From Cohnella phaseoli (GTDB lineage: Bacteria; Bacillota; Bacilli; Paenibacillales; Paenibacillaceae), in the NCBI RefSeq assembly GCF_003386235.1, contig NZ_QRDZ01000007.1, positions 62,001 through 126,000 on the forward strand: a DNA stretch of 64,000 bases. Direction: 5' to 3'. The first letter of the stretch is position 1; each line of letters opens with the position of its first letter. Below, one piece after another: positions 8,673 through 18,060 of the stretch. The translations under genes and the position numbers were made by a program. A model generated the notes under the pieces. The model had not been told where the DNA came from, made no database searches, and worked only from the letters and a program-made list of their open reading frames with translations.

Positions 8673-11600
8673 CTATTGTTCGGGCACGAACAGAACGTCC
8701 CGGAAATAGTTCGTATCGTTAAACGTATAGATCGGCATCGTTCCGATCGCGGTCGTGCTTACTCCGCTGCCCGTGTAGGTAACCAGATCCCCGTTCGAGT
8801 TCGATTGGGCAAAGCCGTGCGGAGTCGCAGCGTAATAATAATCCGACGGTCCGTTCGTGATCGAGACGATATAGTCCGTCCCGGCGGAGACGGCAACCGG
8901 CTCGGGCAGCAGGAACTCCCGCCATCCGGCATGCCGCGTGGACACGTTCCACGTATACGGACCCGCGATTCTCTGCCCGTCGCTTACTCGCCAGAGAGAG
9001 ACCAGATGAGCTCCCCCTTCGTCCGGATGAGCGTACAGCCGAACGCCGACAATGCGGCCGTCGACCGTCGTCTTGAACTTCGTCCCCAACTCGTAACGGG
9101 CATCGTTGGAGAAGCCGAGCGGAACTTCCGATCCCAGAGCGGTCTGCTCGTGATCCGCTACGAAGACGACGTCCCGAAAGTAATTCGTGTCGTTAAACGC
9201 ATAGGTCGGCATCGTTCCGATCGAAGCCGAGCTTACGCCTTCCTCATAGGAGACGAAACTTCCGCTTCCAGATGGACCCGAAGGACCCCCTTGCCCGCTG
9301 ACGGCATACAGCTTGTCATACACGCTGTTCGTGACCGACACGACGTAGTCGGCGCCGGCCTTGATCCTCACTGGCTCCGGCAAGACGAACTCCTTCCAGC
9401 CGGACGAACCGGCGCTTACGTTCCAATCGTAAGGACCGGCCAGCAGCGTTCCGTCGGCGGCGTTCCACAGTGATACCTTGTGAACGCCTGCCTCGTTCTC
9501 ATGCGCGTAGATTCTTGCTCTCGTCACGTAACCGTTTGTGTTGGCGGAGAATCGGGTTCCAAGCTCGTACACCGCATCGCTGTCAAAGCGCTCCGGGACT
9601 TGCCCGGCCTGCAGGCTTCTGCCGTTGTTCGGAGTGAACACGATATCCCGGAAATAATTCGTGCCGTTAAACGAATACGTCGGCATCTCTCCCAATTGAG
9701 ACGAGTTGACGCCGCTGCCCGCGTAAGAGACCAGGTGCCCCCGCTCGATCGGTTGCGAGAAGCCTTGCGGCGTATAGACGTAATGTTTGTCTGCCGCGCT
9801 GTTCGTGACAGAGACGATATAGTCGGTATCCGCTTGAACGGCCAGTGGCGATGGCAGCTCGAACAGCTTCCAGCCCTCGGTTCCCGCAGGGAAGGTCCAA
9901 TTCAACGGACCGGCTATCCGCACCCCGTCGTCGGCTCGCCAGATGGAGACATCGTGCTGTCCACCTTCATTGGCATGCGCGTACAGCTTCACATGCGTAA
10001 TCGTACCGTCCACCGTCGTCCTGAACCGGGTGCCGAGCTCGTAGCGGGCATCGTTGCCTGCCGCCGTCGGTGTTTCTCCGGCCAGAATCGACTCGCGTCC
10101 CGACTCGGGAGCGGTCGCAGGCGTTGCCGCCGTCAGGGCCGAAGCGGTAACGAACGCGTCTGCGACAGCAGCCGTTCCCGTGGACAGACGATGCTTGTCC
10201 GCAGACACGGTCAGTGTGGCGGTGTGCGTTCCGGCGGGCAGATCCAGCGCCAGAACAAACTCCTTGGCGTGTTCGGTCCGAGCAGCGTACAGCTCGGCGT
10301 AAGGGTATTTCACGCCGTCGATCTCGACGTCGATCCGGCCACCGTCCGGTCCGGCGGATGCGATCAGCGACAAATACGGGCCGGAGAAAGAAAACGTCAG
10401 CTTCGAGCCTGGAGCGTTCGACGATAATGCAGTGCCTCCGGAGTAAGAAGGGTTTGCCGCATCATTCCATGTCCCTGTTCGGACGACCGAACCGCTTTCG
10501 GCTTCGACGGCCGCAGTGTCGTAAGGAACGACGGCGAATAGGGCAGTCGCTTCGGCTTCCAGATCGTAGCGGAAGTTGGATACGTTCTCCCCTACCGTTG
10601 CCCGATTCAACACGTCCACCACTCTCGACGGCTTCGGCAGCGCAATCGACTTTATCCCCGCGTTGCCCGGCGCCGAATGAACCATCAACAGCTTGCCGTC
10701 GGTGCGGATATTGTCTTTGCCGCCATAGGAATACACATGAGCGCCGCCCAGATTGTCGGCGATCGAGCGGATCAATCCGGCCTTGAGCGGTCCGGAGCCG
10801 CTAAAGATCGAGGTCCACGTTCCCATGTCCTTGCGGGCGAAGGCCGTTTTGCCCGGTTCTCCGTCGTAATAGCCGAGCTTGACGGCGGAGGCGTCCGTGA
10901 CATGGAAGGACGGAGTGTGCGCGTATTCCGCTTCCACGCCGCCGCTGTCTTCACCGACCATCCAGCCTCCGATCGTCGTCGCTCCGCTGCCTTCGGTAGC
11001 AGGGTCGGCAAAATTGGAAATGATCGTAGCTGGGCTGGAATAGTCGGACTTGGCGACGGTCATGCCGATCAAGTCGGTAATATTCGCGGCGCTGGAGCCG
11101 GAATCGTTGAAATAGCCGGGCGCTCGCAGAAAAACGAGTACGTTGTCGTCCCGCTTCAAGGCGTTAATCTCCGTTCGCTGAGCCGACGTGGCGCGATATG
11201 CGTTCAGGAACACGAACGTTTTGACCGAATCGGGGATGTTCGGCAGATCGGACATCACGTAGTAGCCGAACTTCACGCCGCTCCGGGCCATTTCCCGCTG
11301 CTGCTGCTCGAACAGATGAAAAAATCCGTAATCCAGATGGTACTGCGGGCCATAAGGATTGTTGGTCGGCGTTACCTGATTGACGTTTAACGTATGGTAC
11401 GGAAGCGAGTTCTCGTCCACGATGACCGCCACGTCCGGCTTGAACTGCCGGTCGGCGCTTTGCAGATAACGACTCGCTTGCACGGATAACAGCTTCTGAT
11501 ACTCGTCCCAAATCTCCTCCTGCTTAAACCAGCCCTTGGAGTTGATGTCCATCAAGTACTGGCCGCCTCCGGTGACGATCTGATTGCCCGTCTCCCTCCG

Positions 11601-12827
11601 CAACGCTTCAAGCGTCTCGTCCAACGAGTACGTTCTCGGGGTGAACAAAATATCGTCGCGGTAAGGCAGTCCGTCCACGAGATGCGTGCGGGTGTCGTTT
11701 TCCAGAATGAACATTTTGCCATGCAGCGCCAGCGAGTCGAAGGAGCCCATCGGTCCCGCGTTTACGCCCATGGCGCGATCCCCGTATTTGACGGGGGCGC
11801 TGATGAAATCGACGGTGGAGGAAGCCAGCACATCGCCCAGTGCATAGTGGCCGTTATTGGACGGACGCGCGTAGTGGGCGGCGACGTAATGATAGCCGTA
11901 CATCGAGCCGAGCAGCGTCTGCCCTCCCGTTTCCCGCTTGAACAGTCCCCCCGCGAAGTCGATTGTCTCCGCTATCTTTTTGCTGTAGAAAGTCTGATAA
12001 TCAATGGCCTTGCCTTCAACGGCTATCGAACGGAAGAAATTTTCCTCCGAATGATCTCTCTCGGCCAGCGTCGGAATGCCAGCCGTTGTCAGCGTCACTC
12101 CGGAATCGTTCCACGCCGCTTGCAGCGCCGCGTCGGTCCCGTACTTGGCGGTCAGCCATTGCCGGAACGCCGCGACCATCGGAGGCGAGTAATCCTCTCC
12201 CGCACCGATTCTGCCCTCGCTGTTGGAGTCGAAGTACCATTCTCCGCTGTCCATGTTCATAATCTGAAAGCCCAGAATCCGGTCCGCATAGGGCTGCTGC
12301 TTCAGCCAGGCAATATAATCGACGACCAGGTCGTCCAGTTGATCCCGCCAATCCTGGGACGCCAACGACGGCCACCCGGAACGCAGCCCCCGCTCCGTCA
12401 CCGCGTGCTGATCGGCCGCCAGATCGAAAAGCTGCCCGTCGGCGATGCCGATGCGCAAAATGCCGTAGGCTTGGGAGTCGCGAGCGAACACATCCTCATT
12501 AACCTGCTCGTTCCAGGCCATGTCGTCCAGCACGTTGATCCAGAACGTCACGTGCACGTCGCGCGACTGGGCCATCGTAATCGTATCCAGAAACGGACCG
12601 TAGTTCGGATGGATTTTCATCGTGCTGCCGTAGTTAAACTGCGGAACAACGGGCGTCCCGTTAATTTTGAACACCGGCCCGCCGTTCTCATTGGAGATCG
12701 TAGCGGTGACGGGCCAACCGGCCGAGGCGCTAACCTGGGAATAAGGCTTTGATGAAAGCGATAACGTTCCGGTCAAACTCAAAACAATGGCCAAGCAGAT
12801 TCGAAGTGCCGCGGACAAACGGTTCAT
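8673..12827 (-). CDS. Large secreted glycoside-hydrolase-like protein with three DUF4082 repeats
   Basis: 1384 residues. The start is the ATG at 12827 (GGAGAGG 7 nt upstream), beginning a signal peptide (about residues 1-36). Residues about 40-480 look like a TIM-barrel glycoside hydrolase distantly resembling GH42 beta-galactosidases, and about 480-610 like the flavodoxin-like trimerisation region seen in that group. A carbohydrate-binding-like beta domain follows at about 800-910. The C-terminus has three tandem DUF4082 domains starting near residues 925, 1080 and 1240, each opening with a YELGT[RK]F motif. It follows the permease genes and likely releases or binds the polysaccharide whose products the ABC system imports. 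Catalytic residues and substrate cannot be fixed by eye. Confidence 0.85.
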   Translation of the reverse strand: MNRLSAALRICLAIVLSLTGTLSLSSKPYSQVSASAGWPVTATISNENGGPVFKINGTPVVPQFNYGSTMKIHPNYGPFLDTITMAQSRDVHVTFWINVLDDMAWNEQVNEDVFARDSQAYGILRIGIADGQLFDLAADQHAVTERGLRSGWPSLASQDWRDQLDDLVVDYIAWLKQQPYADRILGFQIMNMDSGEWYFDSNSEGRIGAGEDYSPPMVAAFRQWLTAKYGTDAALQAAWNDSGVTLTTAGIPTLAERDHSEENFFRSIAVEGKAIDYQTFYSKKIAETIDFAGGLFKRETGGQTLLGSMYGYHYVAAHYARPSNNGHYALGDVLASSTVDFISAPVKYGDRAMGVNAGPMGSFDSLALHGKMFILENDTRTHLVDGLPYRDDILFTPRTYSLDETLEALRRETGNQIVTGGGQYLMDINSKGWFKQEEIWDEYQKLLSVQASRYLQSADRQFKPDVAVIVDENSLPYHTLNVNQVTPTNNPYGPQYHLDYGFFHLFEQQQREMARSGVKFGYYVMSDLPNIPDSVKTFVFLNAYRATSAQRTEINALKRDDNVLVFLRAPGYFNDSGSSAANITDLIGMTVAKSDYSSPATIISNFADPATEGSGATTIGGWMVGEDSGGVEAEYAHTPSFHVTDASAVKLGYYDGEPGKTAFARKDMGTWTSIFSGSGPLKAGLIRSIADNLGGAHVYSYGGKDNIRTDGKLLMVHSAPGNAGIKSIALPKPSRVVDVLNRATVGENVSNFRYDLEAEATALFAVVPYDTAAVEAESGSVVRTGTWNDAANPSYSGGTALSSNAPGSKLTFSFSGPYLSLIASAGPDGGRIDVEIDGVKYPYAELYAARTEHAKEFVLALDLPAGTHTATLTVSADKHRLSTGTAAVADAFVTASALTAATPATAPESGRESILAGETPTAAGNDARYELGTRFRTTVDGTITHVKLYAHANEGGQHDVSIWRADDGVRIAGPLNWTFPAGTEGWKLFELPSPLAVQADTDYIVSVTNSAADKHYVYTPQGFSQPIERGHLVSYAGSGVNSSQLGEMPTYSFNGTNYFRDIVFTPNNGRSLQAGQVPERFDSDAVYELGTRFSANTNGYVTRARIYAHENEAGVHKVSLWNAADGTLLAGPYDWNVSAGSSGWKEFVLPEPVRIKAGADYVVSVTNSVYDKLYAVSGQGGPSGPSGSGSFVSYEEGVSSASIGTMPTYAFNDTNYFRDVVFVADHEQTALGSEVPLGFSNDARYELGTKFKTTVDGRIVGVRLYAHPDEGGAHLVSLWRVSDGQRIAGPYTWNVSTRHAGWREFLLPEPVAVSAGTDYIVSITNGPSDYYYAATPHGFAQSNSNGDLVTYTGSGVSTTAIGTMPIYTFNDTNYFRDVLFVPEQ

Positions 12828-12864
12828 GTTGTTTCCTCTCCTCATCTTGGGTTGTCGAGCATTG

Positions 12865-13683
12865 TCAGCCTTTGACCGCGCCGGACATCAGTCCGGACAC
12901 GAAATGCTTCTGCCCCGCGATAAACAAGACGACCACGGGCAGCGAAACTAAAATTAGAAACGCATATACCAGATTCCAGTTCCGCACGTATTGACTAATA
13001 AAATTGTAAACGAGCATCGGGAGCGTCCATTTGCTGCTGTCGTTCAGGAAAAACAGCGGCATGCTCAGATCGTTCCACACGCCGACCAGCATCAGAATCG
13101 ATTGTGTTGCGATAACCGGCGCCAGCAAGGGCAGAATGATCGACCAAAAAATTCTCGTCGTGCCGAAGCCGTCCACGAAAGCCGACTCGTCCAGCTCGCG
13201 CGGAATGCCTTTAATAAAGCCGGTAAACAGAAAGACGGCGAACGGAAGATTCGTCGCGACGACGACCAGAATCAAGCCGGTGAACGTATTCATCAGGCTC
13301 AGAAATTGCAGCGTTTTGATCGTTGGAATGTACATCAGAGGCGCGACGAGGCCCGCGATGAACAGAAAATACGCTCCCGACGCAAACCGGCTTTGCCTTC
13401 TCGCCGTGACGAAGGATGCTACCGCCGCCAGTACGACCGTCAGCACGATCGAGAACATAGAGATGATCACACTGTTGCTCAGCGATTGCAGCATTCTCTC
13501 ACCGGACAGCACTTGCCGGAAGTTTCCGAACTCCCACACCTCGGGCCACAGCCGATCGAAGGCGGACGCCTCCATGCTGCTCTTGAACGAACCGAGAATC
13601 ATCATCAGCACGGGAAAAAAGTAGAAGAAGGCGGCAACGACGAGCACGAGCTCCAGTAGAGGCTTTCCTATCCGTTTTCTCAT
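12865..13683 (-). CDS. Carbohydrate ABC transporter permease (MalG/CUT1 type)
   Basis: Inner-membrane permease of 272 residues with six predicted helices and the EAA loop (ELDESAFVDGFG, about 170-181) that contacts the ATPase. It starts one base after the stop of the preceding permease, so the two are coupled. It completes the heterodimeric channel with the gene at 13685-14554. No ATPase gene is present, as is usual for CUT1 systems in Firmicutes that share an MsmX-type ATPase encoded elsewhere. Confidence 0.95.
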   Translation of the reverse strand: MRKRIGKPLLELVLVVAAFFYFFPVLMMILGSFKSSMEASAFDRLWPEVWEFGNFRQVLSGERMLQSLSNSVIISMFSIVLTVVLAAVASFVTARRQSRFASGAYFLFIAGLVAPLMYIPTIKTLQFLSLMNTFTGLILVVVATNLPFAVFLFTGFIKGIPRELDESAFVDGFGTTRIFWSIILPLLAPVIATQSILMLVGVWNDLSMPLFFLNDSSKWTLPMLVYNFISQYVRNWNLVYAFLILVSLPVVVLFIAGQKHFVSGLMSGAVKG

Positions 13684-13684
13684 G

Positions 13685-14554
13685 CTAGATGTCCACTTCT
13701 TTTCTTTTGAAATAGGCCAGCATCAGGAAGGAGATGGCCGTAATGAGCAAAAACAGAATCAGGTTCATCGCCGTGCCGAGTCCCCAGCGGCCGTCCCCGA
13801 ACATCTGGAAGGCGATCGAGTTCAGCACCGAGGATGCATAACCCGGCCCGCCGTTCGTCAGCACGAACACCTGCTCGAACACTTTGAAGCCGGCGATCAG
13901 ACTGAGCACGACGTTAACGCTGACCGCCTGCATCATGAGCGGCAGCTTGATGCGGAAAAACTCCTGAAACGGATTCGCTCCGTCAATCTGCGCGGCTTCT
14001 CCGTAATCGCGCGGGATCGCGAGCAGACCGGCCATAAAAATAATCATATGAAAGCCGGTGCCCTTCCACACGTCGACGAAGCTGACCGTATACATGACGA
14101 TGCTTCGGTCCACCAGCCACTCCTGTCGTAGTCCTCCCAGTCCGATAAAGCCGAGAAACTGGTTAAGGAAGCCGTCGGGATGCAGCAGCGCCGTAAATAG
14201 TACGCCGACGACAATAAAGCTGAGCACGGTCGGAAGGAAAAAAACGGTGCGAAACAGCCGCTTGAATCCGATCCGGCTGCACAGGGCGACCGCGAGCAGC
14301 AGGCCAAGCACGTTTTTCCCGATACTGGTCACGAAGGCGAACAGAACCGTGTTGCCGATCGACAGCATCAGGTCGGCGTTTTTCGTTATTTTGACGAAGT
14401 TGTCGAGCCCGGTAAACCGGATCGTATCGCGATAAGCGTTCCAATCCGTAAACGAGTAGACGAAGCTGAACAAGGTCGGAAAAATAAACAGCGCCAAATA
14501 AATCAGCAGAGCGGGATACAGATAAAAAAGCGGGTAAAGCCGTCTAGCATTCAT
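13685..14554 (-). CDS. Sugar ABC transporter permease (MalF-like, CUT1 type)
   Basis: 289-residue membrane protein with six helices and an EAA-type loop (YGEAAQIDGANPF, about 190-202). The start is the ATG at 14554 with GAGGAAG 5 nt upstream; the frame runs further 5' but without a ribosome site and into the gap. It lies between the binding-protein gene (83 bp upstream) and its partner permease (1 bp downstream). Confidence 0.95.
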   Translation of the reverse strand: MNARRLYPLFYLYPALLIYLALFIFPTLFSFVYSFTDWNAYRDTIRFTGLDNFVKITKNADLMLSIGNTVLFAFVTSIGKNVLGLLLAVALCSRIGFKRLFRTVFFLPTVLSFIVVGVLFTALLHPDGFLNQFLGFIGLGGLRQEWLVDRSIVMYTVSFVDVWKGTGFHMIIFMAGLLAIPRDYGEAAQIDGANPFQEFFRIKLPLMMQAVSVNVVLSLIAGFKVFEQVFVLTNGGPGYASSVLNSIAFQMFGDGRWGLGTAMNLILFLLITAISFLMLAYFKRKEVDI

Positions 14555-14637
14555 GGCGTCTTCCTCCGAGTCTGTGAATAAAGGAAGAAGAGGCTTCCTT
14601 GTCGTCGGCCTCTTCTTCGGCGGCTGCGCCTTATCGC

Positions 14638-15948
14638 TTACCAGCCCGGCAGCTCGGCGGCTTTGGCCAGCTCGGCGACTTTCTCGTCCCAAGCCTCCAG
14701 CACCTGCTTAGGCGTCTTGCCTTTGCCGAACATGTCCTGATAGAGCCGGAACAGCTCGGACGTATCTACGGCGATCAGATCGTTGTATTGACGCACGACC
14801 TTGCCTTGGGAGATGTACTCGTCGTATTCTCCTTGCATGAGCGGGTTAAAGCTGACCTGGACGTCCTTGAACGCCGAGAATCTCGGATCTTCCGCGTACT
14901 GAATGCCGATAATGTCCGGCTGGCTCCAGAAGTCCAGAAACTTCTTCGCTTCTTCGATGTTTTTGGAGTTTTTGGAGATGAACCAGCCGGTTACAGTGCC
15001 GACGGTCAGGTCGGGATTATCCACGCCAGGCGTGGCGAAGATGCCGTAGTCGCCCAATTGCTCTCCCGCTTCGATAAAGTCTCCAAGCACGGTCATGGCC
15101 GCTTTCCCCGAATTCATCGCCGCCCCCAGACCGTCGAATCCGACGGAGAGATGGTCTTCGTTCACGTAGCCTTTCTCGAACAACTGCATGATTTGTCCCA
15201 AAGCCTCTTCGAAGCCCGGAACGTCCGCATGCTTGAGCTGGTTGGCGTTGATGTTGTCCATGATGTCGGTGTCCTTGACGACTTCCGAGAACGTGGTCAA
15301 TCCCCAGATTTGCGCGACCCAGCCGTCCTTGTTCCCCAGGTAGAACGGCGTAATGCCGTTCGTCTTCAACGTCTCGCTGACCTGCAACAGCTCCTCGAAC
15401 TTTCTTGGTACGCTCAGGTTGAGATCTGCAAATATTTTCTTGTTATAGACGATGCCCAGCGCGGAGCCGGAAGCGGCGAAAGGCAGATTGTAAATCTTGC
15501 CGCCGATTTTGAGAATGTCGGGATTAACGAGACGGGCGACCCACGGTTCGCCGGACAGATCGACGAAATTGTCGGCCGGGTTGTATCTTCTCGCCATGTC
15601 GGAGACGTTATGTCCGATAATATCCGGCAGGTTCTTCGTCGCGATGCGCGTTCTGAGCAGCGTGTCGTACTGGCTTCCGTCGACCGTCTGCAGATCGAAG
15701 GTCACATGCGGATTGCGCTTTGTGTATTCCTTAGTAATCGTTTCATAGAATTTGTTGTTGCCTCCGACCATGATCGAAAGCGTCACTTTCTCCGGCGCCG
15801 TCTCCTGGCTGGCCGACGGCGTTTCGGATGCGGGCTGCGAGCCGCTGGCAGACGGTTCTGCCTTATTCCCCGATCCGCATGCCGCGAGCATAATCAAGAC
15901 GAAGCTCGTTAGAAGAGCTATCGCGGGTTTCCGTAGACGTAAATTCAC
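14638..15948 (-). CDS. Extracellular sugar-binding lipoprotein of the ABC transporter
   Basis: Solute-binding protein (family 1, CUT1) of 436 residues. The GTG at 15948 has GGGGG 9 nt upstream and begins a lipoprotein signal peptide with the lipobox LAAC (lipidated Cys about residue 23), then a Ser/Pro-rich linker and the two-lobed binding fold. The same frame stays open to 16767, but that stretch is antisense to the kinase gene and is not coding. First gene of the uptake operon, divergent from the sensor kinase, which probably controls it. The ligand cannot be deduced. Confidence 0.94.
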   Translation of the reverse strand: MNLRLRKPAIALLTSFVLIMLAACGSGNKAEPSASGSQPASETPSASQETAPEKVTLSIMVGGNNKFYETITKEYTKRNPHVTFDLQTVDGSQYDTLLRTRIATKNLPDIIGHNVSDMARRYNPADNFVDLSGEPWVARLVNPDILKIGGKIYNLPFAASGSALGIVYNKKIFADLNLSVPRKFEELLQVSETLKTNGITPFYLGNKDGWVAQIWGLTTFSEVVKDTDIMDNINANQLKHADVPGFEEALGQIMQLFEKGYVNEDHLSVGFDGLGAAMNSGKAAMTVLGDFIEAGEQLGDYGIFATPGVDNPDLTVGTVTGWFISKNSKNIEEAKKFLDFWSQPDIIGIQYAEDPRFSAFKDVQVSFNPLMQGEYDEYISQGKVVRQYNDLIAVDTSELFRLYQDMFGKGKTPKQVLEAWDEKVAELAKAAELPGW

Positions 15949-16017
15949 TTGCCGATTCCCCCGTTCATATGGATGTCTGACTGTTTTGTCGAGCTTCGGA
16001 CATGTCCCGATTTCTAT

Positions 16018-16031
16018 TGTAAACGCGTTCA
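16018..16031. promoter_or_regulatory. Candidate CcpA cre site before the sugar-uptake operon
   Basis: TGTAAACGCGTTCA matches the cre consensus TGWAANCGNTNWCA at all fixed positions but one. It lies 70 bp upstream of the binding-protein start in the divergent intergenic region, where catabolite repression of the uptake genes would be expected. Sequence match only. Confidence 0.5.
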
Positions 16032-16105
16032 GCAGGAAGAAGAATGGACTCGTTAGGAAAAACGCATGTACGATTCGGCACAAAAATAACGCGCTGGCCG
16101 GGCGT

Positions 16106-16135
16106 TTGACGAATTGTCGAATCGTCTGGTACATT
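16106..16135 (+). promoter_or_regulatory. Candidate sigma-A promoter of the kinase/regulator genes
   Basis: TTGACG (16106-16111), an 18-bp spacer and TACATT (16130-16135), ending 41 bp before the kinase start. Confidence 0.45.
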
Positions 16136-16176
16136 AGGCAGAAAAGTCGGAGCATTGCGAAAGCGAGGGCGGGCGG

Positions 16177-18060
16177 ATGCTGAAAAATTGGAGCCTTCAG
16201 ACGAAAATTTTCGTCACTTATTCGATTCTTATTCTGTTGATCATCGCCGGCTTTGTCGCCGCCTTGGCCGTGTACGCCTCGAAAATGGTCCAAAAAGAGG
16301 TATATACCGGAACCGAACGCCTGCTTCAGAAAATAACGGAGCAGTTCGACGGGCGCGTGAAGGATATGGAGCGGATCAACGTCAGCTTGTTGCTGGACGA
16401 AAACCTGGCCAAGCATCTCTATAACCCGGCCAGCCTTCCCGACCTTGGGGTTCAAGAGACGAGGAAGCTGGCCAATACGATTTTCTCGATCAACGGTCCT
16501 TTCAGCTCCGCCTATAAAATCGTCGCTTTTAATTTCGAGCATCGGTACGCCCTCTCCCCTCAGTCGGTAGACAATGCGGAAGCGCTCTTCCAAGCCGGAC
16601 TGGATAGCATCCCGGTCTTCGCACCGCTGGCGGACGGGGACGGCAGCTTCACGCTGCTTCCCCCGCATCTCGACAATTGGTCGCAGCTTCAGGTTCCGGT
16701 GTTTTCCCTTAGCCGCAAAATCAAGGATACGGCGGGCAAGGAATACGGCTATATCGAAGTGCAGCAAAGATATAGCGATCTGGCTCGCTTATATGAGCCC
16801 GACCCTGCGATCGATTCGGAGTTCTATATTTTCGACGCGAGCGGCGATCTGTTCTACCCTCGACCGTCCGTCGATGTCTCGGCCTCGGTCTCGGGTTCTG
16901 CCGAAGATGCCGCGTTGTACAAGCGTTACGTGCTTGCAGGACCCAGCGGTTCGGCATCTGTTCGGAACAGTGCGGGCGAACCGATACTGCTCGCCTACCG
17001 CGAATCTCCGCTGACCGGACATGTGCTGGCCATCGCTCAGTCTCGAGAGCAGGCGTTAGCTTCCGTTGGCCGGCTGAACGCGCTGATTGTCGGCGCAGGC
17101 TTGCTGTTTCTGCTGGCGACGCTGCTCGTCCTTCATCGCAGCTCGAAGCGGCTTACCCTCCCTCTTCGGACGCTGGGCAGCTCGCTTAAGCAGGTGACCT
17201 TGAGCAATTTGGCACTGAACATCGATCATTCGGACAAAAACAACGAGCTGCAGCAGCTCGACCGATTGTTTCGAAAAATGTTTTCACGCTTGCAGCTTTC
17301 GATCGAGCAATTGACCGAGGCGGGCGAACGGGAGGCCAAGGCGCAACTGGTGGCTCTCCAATCCCAGATTAATCCGCACTTTATCCATAACACGTTAGCG
17401 ACGATCGGAGCCGCGGCCAAGCACGGCGAGCAGCCCGAGAAGGTCGCGGAAATGTGCAGGCAGCTCTCCTCGCTGCTTCGCTATACGACCTCCTCCTCCG
17501 ACTTCGTTCGGGTCGAGGACGAAATCGAATATACGCGGAATTACTTGATTCTGTTGAAATACCGCTACGAGGAGCATTTCGAGTATGAGATCGACATCGA
17601 TTCCGAGTTGAAGAACATTGAGCTTCCGAGAATCACCCTCCAGCCCTTCGTGGAGAATGCGATGAAGCATGCCTTCTCCTCCGTTCCCCCTCCTTGGCAT
17701 ATTCGGATCGAGGGACGGGTTGACGGCGGACGCTGGGAAATTTCCGTCCTTGACGACGGGGCGGGAGCCGATGAGGCGGCTTTGGAGTCGCTTAAGGCGA
17801 GAATCGAGGCTTTGTTCTCTCGCGACGGGAGATCGGAGGAAGAGCTGCGAACGGGACCGGATAGTCTGGGAATCGTCAACACGTATGCGAGGCTGATGCT
17901 TCTGCATGGAGAAAGCGCGACGATGAAAATCGCCAACGCTCCGGAACGGGGACTAAAGGTAAGCTTTGGCGGAAAAATCAAAACGGGAACGGAGGACGGA
18001 CATGTACAGGGTGATGGTAGTCGAAGACGAGCCGCCTTTGATTCGGGACATTCGGTATGA
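16177..18060 (+). CDS. Sensor histidine kinase, YesM-type
   Basis: 627-residue membrane kinase. First helix about 11-33, a large extracellular sensing domain (about 36-295), second helix about 300-320, HAMP, a His_kinase domain with the phospho-acceptor in QINPHFIHNTL (His401), and an ATPase domain with FVENAMKHAF and LDDGAGAD. This layout is the LytS/YesM group that regulates sugar-uptake operons. Its last 59 nt overlap the response regulator in another frame; the final 20 residues after the ATPase domain look unconserved. It is divergent from the ABC transporter genes, the probable target. Confidence 0.94.
   Translation: MLKNWSLQTKIFVTYSILILLIIAGFVAALAVYASKMVQKEVYTGTERLLQKITEQFDGRVKDMERINVSLLLDENLAKHLYNPASLPDLGVQETRKLANTIFSINGPFSSAYKIVAFNFEHRYALSPQSVDNAEALFQAGLDSIPVFAPLADGDGSFTLLPPHLDNWSQLQVPVFSLSRKIKDTAGKEYGYIEVQQRYSDLARLYEPDPAIDSEFYIFDASGDLFYPRPSVDVSASVSGSAEDAALYKRYVLAGPSGSASVRNSAGEPILLAYRESPLTGHVLAIAQSREQALASVGRLNALIVGAGLLFLLATLLVLHRSSKRLTLPLRTLGSSLKQVTLSNLALNIDHSDKNNELQQLDRLFRKMFSRLQLSIEQLTEAGEREAKAQLVALQSQINPHFIHNTLATIGAAAKHGEQPEKVAEMCRQLSSLLRYTTSSSDFVRVEDEIEYTRNYLILLKYRYEEHFEYEIDIDSELKNIELPRITLQPFVENAMKHAFSSVPPPWHIRIEGRVDGGRWEISVLDDGAGADEAALESLKARIEALFSRDGRSEEELRTGPDSLGIVNTYARLMLLHGESATMKIANAPERGLKVSFGGKIKTGTEDGHVQGDGSRRRAAFDSGHSV

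Noticed and set aside
15949..16767. Long 5' extension of the sugar-binding lipoprotein
   Set aside because: It is antisense to the kinase gene and precedes a good GTG start with a signal peptide.
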